A DNA stretch of 64,000 nucleotides, taken from positions 27,629-91,628 of the forward strand of contig JASANE010025072.1 of assembly GCA_030248225.1 (NCBI GenBank), read 5' to 3'. Shown here in pieces: positions 12,296 through 22,782 of the stretch (its first letter is position 1; each line of letters begins with the position of its first letter). This DNA is from Trileptium ribeirensis (taxonomy: Eukaryota > Nematoda > Enoplea > Enoplida > Thoracostomopsidae). The notes beneath the pieces were generated by a model that ran no database searches, was not told where the DNA came from, and saw only the letters and a list, made by a program, of their open reading frames with translations. The translations under genes were made by a program, and so were the position numbers.

Positions 12296-15200
12296 TGCGA
12301 TCAACTGTCGGGGCTGTCAGTGGATTCCGTTTTCATTGCTGTTTCCTATGAGTTATAGAAACGTTCTTATCCTCAAATCAACGAATGAGCCGTGAATAAC
12401 AACTGTCGACATGTAAGCGTAAATGGCACAGAAAACTTTATAAATGAAAATATTTGTAATTTTTAAAACCTCCACAGACGGACAGGTATTACTATTGCGC
12501 ATTCGAGCAGGCCAACCAAACGGGAAGCTCCATCTTCGCTCCGCAAGGAATCTCACCCTCGGTTGATTTGTAGTAATTATTAACCAAATATCCTAAAAAT
12601 TGTGCCGTAAAACAGTAGTTATCCGTCGCAAATATCTACAGTTTCAGCAAATCAGTAGGATTTATCGCGATAAGAAATATATGTCCGAATTTACAGTATA
12701 TACAATGCATGTGCATAAATTTTGTTCATTTTTTGTCATCATAATAAAATATATAGTCGTGGTTTAATATAAAACCCAACTGACATAGGTACAAAATTGC
12801 TCATGGCGACAATCTACTGCCATGGCCTATAGTGCTTTTGACAATGCTGCTCATATTTTGAGCATTTTAAAAATTTCTATGCATCGAGCGAGCTGAGGCA
12901 TCTTTCGATCAGGAAAGAGCTCCAAAGGGCTTCATAAGCTTGTAGAATATGTCGCAGCCCCGGACAATAATCTTTGACACGATTTTGGAAAATTAGGGAC
13001 TAGACAAATTTTGAAAACGGTACCCTGTGATATCTTTCTGAAATTTCTAGGTTCAAATATCCAAATTTTTAATTTTAGACGAATTCACGTATTTAAACCC
13101 AACTTTTTTAACTAAATTTGAAGGTTAACAGCATTTACGCTACACAGAGCTGTATCGCCACGTGTCTAGTCTATAGCAGCTCTTTTCAGTGGCACTCTGA
13201 CAATCTCTCATGAACCATAAATACTTCGAGTTGTTTTAAGCAAATTAATGTTAACGTTAAAATTAGTGTCCACTAGTGATGGGTTGGGATACGTGCTACC
13301 ATATCCAGATAAAATTGTGGCATATAAATAGGATAATATCAAGCTTTTTATTTAACCTTTAAAAACTGTATGCCATTTACTACTACAGCTCTGTTTTATG
13401 ATATAATAAGGATTTGAGATATAAATTAAACATTGTTCTTTTGATAAGACGCTTTTGCACCAATACTTGTAGCATAGGCTTATACTAAGGCTGATTTATT
13501 AAAGCCTGATATTATTATAAAGCCCAAATTTGGTATATTTAGGGTATTTAGATGGGAGTGCCAGATAGCTGTCTGCCACAACTAACCGGAAGCTGGAGAT
13601 GCAGGATTCTGCAAAATCCACCAACCTGCAAGTTTAGTACAAACAGCCGGCAGAAAATACATGATTTGGGCAAAAGCTAGAGTTTGTAGCATCTTATTTG
13701 AATCTAGAAATCTTCAGTGGAACATGCAACGTCATAGGGTATCATTCTAAAAAATCTACCTAATCCCTCAATTTTTCAAGATGGTATGATTAAGAAATAT
13801 TTTAAACACATATTCCTGAAAGCAATATATAACCAACCAACGAAAGGCAAGCCAATATTTTGGAAGTGAAGTTTGTCGATCATAAACACCTTGAAAACCA
13901 GTGAAAAGGCAAAACGGCAGTATCGCTATATTGCCATATTGTTATATAAGGCAGAATAATTGCATTCTGAAATGGTAATAGTTTCTGGAGGCAATTTTGT
14001 GAGATATAAGCGGCGAAACACTAGTACCCATGTTTACAGCCTTGGATAAGGTCTATTAAAAACCATTTTTGCCATTTTTACCCGGATGTTGGGGTTGAAG
14101 CTTGTAGGCTTCAACCAAAACGGACACATCGTCATTACAAACAAAAATTTTGTTAAAATCCATCCACCCGCAGACAAACAAAAATTTTCACGATTTTCCC
14201 AGTCATAATCATAACATAAAGCTCCGCTTCCATCGCTCGCCCCGTTTCAACAAGCTGCTACACCAAAAGTCGCATTCAAAAATGTAGATAGTTAAAATGA
14301 CTGAAGCTTAAAAGATGGTAGGCCCGGCAGAAGCGAAATTTCGACGGATTGTTTGGTTACAAAGATTAAAATTTCTCCAAAAAATTAAAACGGCAGGTTA
14401 TTACTAACTCTAAATCTGCGTGAAGATACAGCAGTAAGTAATGCCGTATCATAAATTTGTTTACGATGAAAACACAAGAAAAGAACGAAAATAGTTTGAA
14501 AATGGAAGTATTTTGCGGTTGCCACTTCCCGTTCCACTGAGTCGGTCACCTAAAGTGCGTTAGTCTCACTGGTCTACCAAAACTGACTGCCTAAAGCGAC
14601 AGTATGTGGATTCAACGCTAAAACACCATCACAAAAGGAAAACATATCTGTAAACAGATTTATCGACATATTCGAATCAAGGGGATTGTGCTTCTCTACT
14701 TGTAAAGTTTTGTAATTGGAACCGGATGCAAAGTTAGAATATTTGGATATCCCGATGACGCAAACAATATCCGTAAATGAAATGGTATCCGGATATCCTT
14801 GTTCACAGTAGTATCCACTTTAATAAAATATGCTTACTAAAACTGGCTTCTAAAAACTACCAAAATAATACCTACGGTCAGTCAGTTCGGAACTGGGGAG
14901 CCGAAAATACCTGGAGGCGATTTCCCAGTTTATCTGACAGGTCCCCCAGATGAACAGGGGAAATAAAGTACTGCAACGGTCAGAAAACGTCAAAAATGTC
15001 TAATTTGGCAAAGGATTGCAATTGTGCTTACTAAAAGAGAGAAATAATTGATATTTTTAGCCTTGTAGAGGAAAATTTGGGGATTTTTCAATTGAGAAAA
15101 ATTAGTACATTTTTTGTTCATTAGACAAAGATTTGATAATTTTTAGTGGCGAAAAGTATTTGGAGGCATTTGGTGGAAGCCAAAATTTACCTGCTGGGCA

Positions 15201-15540
15201 TGAACTGGGGGAACCTGGGCCTTCCTATTTGGAGATGCCAGTAAAAAGGGTCTACTCGCTGTCTTACTGTCACAAATGTTTATACTTAAATAATCTAATT
15301 TATTCAAATCTCAAAGCCTTATTACATCATAAAATAGAGCTGCACTAGGTGAATGACAGTCTAGTATACGTTCTTTCAATTTTAGACAGAAGGTCGAAAA
15401 TTGGGACATGGTAGTGCATATCCAAATTTTAGTTTCTTCAACGACATGTGTCCTTATACGGGATCGACACTCATGAACTTCAGACCCACCTAGTCCGGTC
15501 CAAGGCGTTGCCTGGATACAGTCCAACTGCGTTTGTATCA

Positions 15541-15798
15541 TCAACGCATCCCATCGTTGCTTCGGTCATCTTTTGGGTTATTTACTAGAAACCTCATGCT
15601 CGTAGATTTGTTTTGAAACATCGAGTCTGCGAATCTTAGCAAGTCGCGATGGTAGCGTAACTTACTACTGCGCAGCTTGTCAGCTATGGGAGCTACTCCA
15701 TCGCTGTGGAAACATTCTAGCGGTGTGGCGCCGCTGACCCACGCCAGCATTGTGGTCCCCAGACCAATATATCCGGGTAGATCCCACAATTTATCCAA
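15541..15798 (-). CDS. Unassigned ORF crossing the right palindrome edge
   Basis: An 85-codon open frame whose 3' third enters the palindrome arm. Upstream of the junction it encodes GATPLECFHSDG and then RYHRDLLRFADSMFQNKS. The stretch from TTACGC (near 15661) is preceded by TAAG, which could act as an acceptor in phase 0, the phase left open by PSF3 exon B. RYHRDLLRFADS loosely resembles the PSF3 helix that normally follows that exon. It lies on the opposite strand to exons A and B, so if it is PSF3 it has been inverted. I do not recognise the N-terminal part. It may equally be an unrelated chance ORF. Confidence 0.28.
   Translation of the reverse strand: MDKLWDLPGYIGLGTTMLAWVSGATPLECFHSDGVAPIADKLRSSKLRYHRDLLRFADSMFQNKSTSMRFLVNNPKDDRSNDGMR
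15619..15641 (+). repeat. 23-bp direct repeat at right edge of palindrome
   Basis: Perfect second copy of 742-764 in the same orientation. Eighteen bases (CGTAGATTTGTTTTGAAA) separate it from the palindrome tip. Confidence 0.75.
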
Positions 15799-18329
15799 AT
15801 ATGAATATAGTAAAGTATGTCCGTACCCATTGCTAATATACCTATGTCTGTGCTATATGCCATTTTAACAACCCCTTAAATGGAAACACCACATCGACAC
15901 GTAACTACGCGAAACATTAAAATCTTTAACAGCTAAATATTAGCTTGCAAAAGACATGGGCCCATAATTTCCCGCCTGTGCCCACATGAAACGAAATGAA
16001 TTATATTTTTATGGATTTATATAAACACCTTGGAACAATACTTTATGAAAACCCCATCGGTACCACTCAGTCAAAGAAGAAATGTTCAATACTAAAACGA
16101 CATACCGAGAGTCCGAATTGGTTTTGTAAACCGACATTGAACTTTGTGCTGAGTTGCCAAAATATTTTCAATATCCAAGTATAAGCATGTCATTTTTTTA
16201 AAACTAAGCCTATACAAATAACCATTATATACTAAAAAAACCAAAGAACTTAAATATAACGTGTAAGACAATAACTTCCAGAAAATTTGATTGCTGAAAA
16301 CCCGTTGAGGTGCTGAAATGTAATATAACAATCAAATACTCAAATATTTGAAAAATATTAGAATCCATCAATAATTATTAGCTGCGGAAACAGAAACGAT
16401 CAAATGCAATAACAAACTGAGTAGTTTCCACAAAACTCGGCCAATACTTCGGCCAAACAAAATTTAGAGCCTTCACAAACTATACAAGCAAAAATAGCGG
16501 ATTTTCCTAAATTCTATTATTGGCGTTAGCACTCGCCATGGCCTGTGCGGCAGGAACGAGCCAGTACAGTATTCGACTGTGGTCTAATTGCTAAATGTAG
16601 TATGGACCATAAACTATTTAGGAGCACCGGTCACAGTGACAATGCTTTCCGAAATCGATTAATTTTCAATCCCCTTGCATTAGCATTGGGCCATTTCACG
16701 AAACCATGTGATCAGTCGGGGGGCTACATAAGCACGTTTTGGTCCATAGCACCAGTCTTTTGGAAGGAAATTTAATGTCACTGTGATAATGTAGTAATAG
16801 AATGTCCGACGGTCATAATGAGGTATGGTGGACCTCTGTATCCCGAACATAGCAGGAGCCAGAGGCCTTCAACCCGGGTTGGCCAAATGAAACCAAAAAC
16901 ACATGTCCCACTATAAACGTTTCCGTATATATCGCCAACACGTGATACATATGTGTGTTTTTCATTTCACTGTGATCCTTTGGTATTATTTTTCCAGAAA
17001 AACTTGGGAGTTAGCATAGACACTGAAGATGACGTCAAGCTTCCGAAAAATTTTTTCGTGACATGTAGCCACTCCCCCGACCAAGGTCAAATCTGGCAGC
17101 TTGCATACGCTGGTAAATTACGTCAAAGTGCACTAGCGCAAAAAATGCTATATAACAGTAATCGTAATCAGTACAGGTATTATTGAAAAAAGAATATTAG
17201 CGTCTGTCTGTGTGTTGTTTGATTACGAGGTCGAAGGTCATAAAGTGCTAAAAATGGGGTATGCAAAATGTAGCCCCCCGACCTTACGAAAATTAAATTT
17301 AAAAAAGTCAAATTTCGCATATATGCAGTTTTACAATAAGCCGGATATAAACATAGTAAAGCCCCACTAGAATCGACCCATGTATTAAAAATTTTAAATG
17401 AAAATGTAGCCCCCCCCGACCGCATCTATAATAAAAGAAACCGAAGGTGGCAAGAACCATATTAATATATAAGTTTAGCATAATTCATCATCATTGCACT
17501 ATGATATGGGGCCGCGCTGTTAACTGGGTAGATAGGGAACCCTTCTACCTGTCCGCACATCTATTCTTCGCATTGTCCTTGGTATCATCACCAAAATGTA
17601 AGCTAATCATACTTCTATTGTGTTTGCTTTACAGCAGCAGCGTGTTAAAATAAATCTATAATCTCTAGAAGTGGCCAAAGTTTCACGCAATGTATGTAGT
17701 AAGAAGGTGTGCCCCCCGACCTGAGGTGTAGCTCCCCGCCCGACATGAAGCGTAGCCCCTCCCCCGACCTCATGTGTAGCCCCCCCCCCGCCGACTAACA
17801 CATATCTGGGTGCCAATTTTACAAGGCCTAAGGATCTGACTGAAATTATTTGTCGGACATACCACTCATGGTTCGTTTATGAGCATAAAATGGTATCAGT
17901 AAGTGCTGTCTCCGTTGCGCTAGAAAAACTTCTGCGACAGGCTTCTTCTAAATTGGTCGATTTTTAACCATAAAAGGGCCCTAGCTGCACCAATTTTGGT
18001 TTGCAAGTCCTCCAAATGGCTTTACCGTGACCTTTTTGGTCCGACTTGCATACAAAAAGACCATGGTTCACATGTCACTGCGTTGTCCTGCAAAATAATG
18101 ACTTATTTCGAATTAAAATTTGACCCCCCAAGGGTACCCTTTGCGACCGCTGTAGCAGGTGCCTGGCAGCTCGTTTTGCATAGAGACATCAATATTCAAA
18201 AAATTCAGGGTTTTTATGTCGTAAGGGGTCTAGATACTGTGCATACGAAAACGTTTCATTTTGGCTTCAAAAATGGTGTTTCAAACGTACATGGTTTCAT
18301 GAAATGATCCATATACTAATATCTCGCAT
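15799..18329. other. Intergenic stretch with C-rich motif cluster
   Basis: No gene I can support. Open frames up to 103 codons (17996-18307, plus) lack recognisable motifs and read like repeat-derived sequence. The notable content is the set of GTAGCCCCCC-CGACC motifs between 16715 and 17793, annotated separately. Confidence 0.4.
16715..17793. repeat. Cluster of TGTAGCCCCCCCGACC motifs
   Basis: One inverted copy (GTCGGGGGGCTACAT, 16715-16729) faces a run of forward copies at 17064, 17269 and 17405 and at least four between 17709 and 17793. The 16715 and 17064-17082 copies form an inverted pair 370 bp apart, as MITE termini would. The last group is a head-to-tail array with 18-24 bp spacing and variable C-run length. 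I know of no family with these termini. Confidence 0.5.
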
Positions 18330-19580
18330 GCGAGGGTAAAACTAGATCGAGCATGATTTCATTTATAAGTCGTCATTTTGTCTAAAACTTTCACGGTCCT
18401 AAACCCATCGAAACCAACTGAAAACGCGTGAAGCAAACAATTCAATGCATTCAGCCTTCACAAAACCTATACGCATATATACCTTTCTCGACGCCTTGCA
18501 CGCAATACATAACAAAACAAACGAAAACGCACTACATTTTGGAAACCGGGTTAGTTGACATCAAACCCTTGAAACACCATAACAATGCGTAATATCGTCA
18601 AGTTGGACTCTAGATAGCAAAACCGTCGTATCGAGAGTGCTTGATAATGCAATATGTACTCATGTACCCAGCTCCACTTGGGTCTGCAACAAGTGTGACT
18701 TGGATAGGCTAGAAGTATTTCAATTGTCTTGTCTCAGAACAATACTCGGAATCACGCGCATAGACAGAATACGTAACATCGACATAAGAACGAGGTGTCA
18801 ACAACCGCCCGTCAGCGACATTATTCGGTTAAATAGGTTACGTTGGCTGGGACATGTCGCTCGCATGAATCACAATCGACTGTGCAGCCAAGTCTGGCGT
18901 TGCGCGGTGCCAGCAAACTGGAAATGTGTTCGTTCAGCACCGAAGAACACATGGCACAAAGCAGCAGCAAAAGACCTCGACCATCTCAAACCAACATATG
19001 GCGCTGCCAACTGGAATCGCGACCAAATTCAAATCATTACCGATATGGCCAACGACCGAGCGCAGTGGAGACGTATAATCAAATCGGGGATGGTCCCAGC
19101 TGGAGGATTCGTCCAACGAGCTCATCGACCATAAGTGAAGTGAACTCATGGTGAGGTAAAAACACGCAATAATCTGCGGAAATTTGAAAAATCGCTACCC
19201 ATGGCGGCCCAAGGAGTGGTCCTATAAAAAGTCGTGGTTATAGATCTCGATGGGGTAATTCAATATTTTTCGACACAAAGGCTGTTTCGTGATATATCGG
19301 CTGCGAAACTCTGGCACTCGTATGAGGCCAGATTTGGCAAACAGCCCTTAAAACTAGTTTTTTTTTTCAATTTTGGGCGGGACCATGGGGTCAGAGTGCA
19401 CATAAACGGCACATCGTCATCACTTTTACTATAGAAAAAAATTTATCGAAGCCTATGCAACCGAAGACGAGTTATGAATGACAGCGACTAACAAAAAAGA
19501 AATTTTCACGATTTTCCCCCCAAGCGCCATCAGCGGAAACTTCGCTCGCTCCGTCTCAGTTTCATAATAACTACCTAGCA
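18330..19580 (+). repeat. Diverged third copy of palindrome-arm segment
   Basis: Sequence on both sides of a LINE insertion matches 9190-9980 of the right arm in the same orientation. The match runs from CCTAAACCCAtCG through CAAGTTGgACTCTagATAGC to TTATGAATGAC and the CTTCGCTCGCTCCGT block. Divergence is clearly greater than between the arms. This shows that part of the arm is itself a dispersed repeat or an older segmental duplication. Confidence 0.65.
18665..19143 (+). mobile_element. 5'-truncated RTE-like LINE fragment
   Basis: The 18637-19134 open frame encodes the C-terminal tail typical of endonuclease/reverse-transcriptase LINEs: LEVFQLSCLRTILGITRIDR, then RLRWLGHVARM, ending near RAQWRRIIKSG. 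Only this tail is present, with no RT core, so the copy is dead. It interrupts a repeat copy and is bracketed by ACTCATG at 18658-18664 and 19144-19150, a likely 7-bp target duplication. The 3' end finishes with TAAGTGAAGTGA rather than poly(A), as RTE elements do. Confidence 0.75.
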
Positions 19581-19597
19581 TATATATATATAAATAC

Positions 19598-21100
19598 GGC
19601 GGCGATGAAATAATTGAAGTGCTTTTACCACTTCTGAGACGCATTTGGTCCAACGAAGAGCTTCGTAGCGAGTGGAGAACGGCAATAGTTCTGCCCTTCC
19701 ACAAAAAAGGCGACAAGTCAGAATGCGGAAACTATCGCGGCATTTCACTGCTCAACATAGCATTCAAACTTCTTGCGGCGATCGTTGCCAATCGTTTCAA
19801 AAACCACCGTGAAAAGTACACTCGCGACGAACAGTGTGGATTTAGACCTGGACGCTCAACGATAGATCATATCCTATCGCTGAGGCTGTTATTAGAAACC
19901 CGACACGAGTTTCGTGAACCCGTCGCTTTAGCCTTCGTCGACTTCAAAGCGGCGTTTGATTCAGTCCACCGACCAAGTCTATATCAGCTATTGGCTGCCG
20001 ATGGTATGCCTCACAAGCTTATTAGGTTGATTCAATTTTTGTTTCTAACTGTCCGACTCTGTCGTACGGATCAACAACCGGTCATCCGATCCTTTCGAGG
20101 TTCGTACTGGAGTACGACAAGGATCCATAATTTCACCACTACTGTTCAACTACGCAGTCGACTGGGTCATAAAAATGCTCATCCGTCCCGGCGATGGCAT
20201 CACCTTCGGATCCAATGACACTTTCACAGACGCCGCCTATGCCGATGATGTCGTCTTAGCCTGCGACACAGTGGCTCAGGTTCAAGAATTTCTCAATAGA
20301 CTGAACCAAAATGGAACACGAGTTGGTCTCAGAACCAACGAATCAAAAACAAAGGTTATGACCTGTTGCATCCCTGAACCTCGGCGAACTGTCCACCTTA
20401 ACGGCAAAGAGGTAGAGCACGTTGACGAATCCCTCTACCTTGGTAGTCTCTTCACAGGCACGGGAAACTGTGACAATGAGATAGTACATCGCGTGTCGAA
20501 GGCCCGATCTTGTTTTTGCGGATTGCAGCGAGTCTGGTCCTCAGATGCAATCTCATTAACTACCAAGGTAAATCTCTACAACGCCGCCGTGCGCCCAGTG
20601 CTCTTGTACGCCAGCGAAACGTGGACATCGAAAGTCACAAATACAGCGCAGCTGGAGATTTTTGAAAATTACTGCCGTCGTCGAATCCTCGGCGTAACCA
20701 AACTCAACCACCTTCGAACAGATGACATCAAAGACAAAATCGGCCACAGAAAGGATATCGACGTCATTGTCAAAGAACGGCGCCTTAAACTGCTGGGTCA
20801 CGTCCTCAGAATGAACACTGCACGACTGCCAAAGAGACTACTCACAACTGCTCCTCCTGAGCAGTGGACCGCCCTCGAGGTCGCTCGTTTCAAACGTGGA
20901 AGCGCCAAGTGGCATCGGATATCGAATACGCATTTCGACACATCCCACGCAAAGAATGGCGAGCGAACCCCTTCCCCGCAATAGCAATCCAAGCGCAAGA
21001 TCGAAGTGTATGGCGAGAGCTGGTTCACCGCAGGGCCCCCTGGATTGTCGCCCGGGGCAGGTGAATCAGGTGAATATATATATATATAATATATATTTAT
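19598..21100 (+). mobile_element. 5'-truncated RTE-like LINE (reverse transcriptase)
   Basis: The frame opens inside the RT fingers (GGDEIIE), then gives FHKKGDKSECGNYRGISLL, RPGRSTIDHI, FVDFKAAFDSVHR and, after a frameshift near 20.04-20.18 kb, the AYADDV catalytic box at about 20240. The thumb and C-terminal LGHVLRMNTARLP tail follow, with another frame change near 20.86 kb into RKEWRANPFPA and WIVARGR. The apurinic endonuclease domain is missing, so it is a truncated, frameshifted, non-autonomous copy. The 3' end has GTGAATCAGGTGAAT followed by an AT microsatellite. It lies directly after the repeat copy ending near 19580. Confidence 0.88.
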
Positions 21101-22440
21101 TTATGTATTTATTTACATACTTTATATACCATTTGGTATAGTGACAGGGCCTAAAACCTCGTTTCGTTATTGTTATTATCGAATTGAAAAGCTGATTAAA
21201 AACCTGCTAATTATTCAATTTATATTAATATTAGCGCAAGGGGTGTAACACTCCGCTATTCAAAAACCTGTACTTTAGTAAGAATTTCGCGGTGACATAA
21301 CAAAAACCATCTTTTGCAATTTTCACGAAAATCAAATTGGGCAACAATGTTCTTTATTCAAATACAATGTAATTATTATTTAATTATAGGTTCTGTATAT
21401 TATTATTTTGCTTAAAAACGATCAACAACTGATTTTTACTTCAAAGAACACGAATTTTCGACCACGGATGCAATTTTAATACAATGCCGTGATCGTACGT
21501 ACCAGACCAAAAGGACAGACGATCGGTCAAACACCCGACTCTATTTCGGAAAATATGGTTATGTATGCATGATATTTGGATTTGATTTGGCACGATCACA
21601 GTCGAAGCAGTGAAGGAAATATTGACAATTCGTTGAATCACCGTCATTTGAACTGACGTCAAACTGCTGTCCGCGGATATCGAAGTAGCGCAGTTGATAG
21701 ATCAATAGCTCGAGAAACCGGATTAGATAGCAACGAATGAAGTTATTCTCAAACGGCTCCGCATCCCAAAAGACAAAAATTGTACTTGACTCGGCACCTG
21801 CGGAATTCTTAACAAAGACTGCGAAGCATATACGCAAGGAGGGTTAAACATTTGGCACGAAAATTGACGCCAACAAGGGTCAACGGAGTCACAAGTATCA
21901 TTGATACGACCAAATTTGTTGGAAAGCTGCCGGACGCGATCCACGATATACTACAGCAACCCAATGTTATATCGTTATGGTTCGACGTGGATTCAGTTAT
22001 GCTGATGTGGGATTCGTCATGGGGCAGGCGATTTCGACGATTTTTCACAACTCTACTGCAGTACTATGAAGGTCAAGACGGAATTGCCTCACGATGGCAT
22101 AATATTCCCCATTGACGATACAACAATAGCAATCACAAGTATTCGAACAGTAACAAAGGGATTCGCTTTATTCATTATTGCCGCAACGATACGTTCCTCT
22201 ATCCAATATGTACCTTTATGTACCTTTCGACCACAACAGGTACAGTCGGCATTTGATCGTTCGTTGGTGATGTGTAGTCTGTGAGAAATTCCATTCTGGC
22301 TGTGCGTTGATTGAGGAAGATTCAGCCTTGCGGGTTGCAAGGCCAGATGTTCATGAAAGACAAATATAACAATAGATTAGTAAGGTAGTTGACCAGACGC
22401 ATGTAGCCGCTGTTTGGATTCGCAACAGGACGGTGCCGAT
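21101..22440. other. Unassigned stretch with small ORFs on both strands
   Basis: Overlapping open frames of 70-92 codons run on both strands. The best is 21559-21837 minus (VFWDAEPFENNFIRCYLIRF). The opposite-strand frame 21852-22115 includes WFDVDSVMLMWDSSW. I cannot assign either, and the coding strand is unclear. No clear exon boundaries were found. Confidence 0.3.
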
Positions 22441-22447
22441 ACTATTT

Positions 22448-22782
22448 CTACTGTAAGGTCATTCCACGCTCGAACAACTCGGTGGGAGAAGTTTTTACGA
22501 ATGTCCAGCCTTGGAATATCACCTGTTTGCAGTTTGAAGTCATCTCCTCGAGTACGTGGACATCCTGAAGCGAAAAATATATAGCACCATTCATCATTTT
22601 ATAAACTAATATGAGGTCGCTCCGCAGACGACGTGTTGACAAAGACTGGAGTCCCACATACCGAAGACGGTCATAGTAACTTAAATGACGAATCCGAGGA
22701 AGAAGTTTAGTAGCATGACGTTGAACACTTTCAATTATGTCGATGTCGCCAGCATAATATGTACACCATGCAGATACAGTTC
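22448..22782 (-). mobile_element. 3' part of CR1-type LINE, split by insertion
   Basis: On the minus strand this encodes SAWCTYYAGDIDIIESVQRH, then HLSYYDRLRYVGLQSLSTRR and DLILVYKMMNG, the classic C-terminal end of CR1/jockey reverse transcriptases. Its upstream half is not adjacent. It resumes at about 24592-24760 on the same strand, so the element was split by the plus-strand LINE between them. Confidence 0.8.

Larger units (their letters stand above)
8552..15600 (-). repeat. Right arm of 14.8-kb palindrome
   Basis: Reverse-complement partner of 761-7858. Short open frames appear mirrored (for example 3832-4035 plus and 12353-12556 minus start with the same MRFLAERRW residues), as expected of duplicated non-coding DNA. 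The arm includes the decayed mirror of PSF3 exon A at 8794-8927, a MITE copy at 12148-12295, and a segment (about 9190-9980) that also occurs as a diverged third copy at 18.3-19.6 kb. Confidence 0.9.

Noticed and set aside
761..15600. Polinton, Helitron or foldback transposon as explanation of the palindrome
   Set aside because: No polymerase, integrase, helicase or transposase is found in the arms, and a host exon is present. A non-coding foldback element remains possible but is not supported.
17996..18307. 103-codon plus-strand ORF
   Set aside because: No recognisable domain. It lies next to dispersed repeats, and open frames of this length occur by chance in this window.
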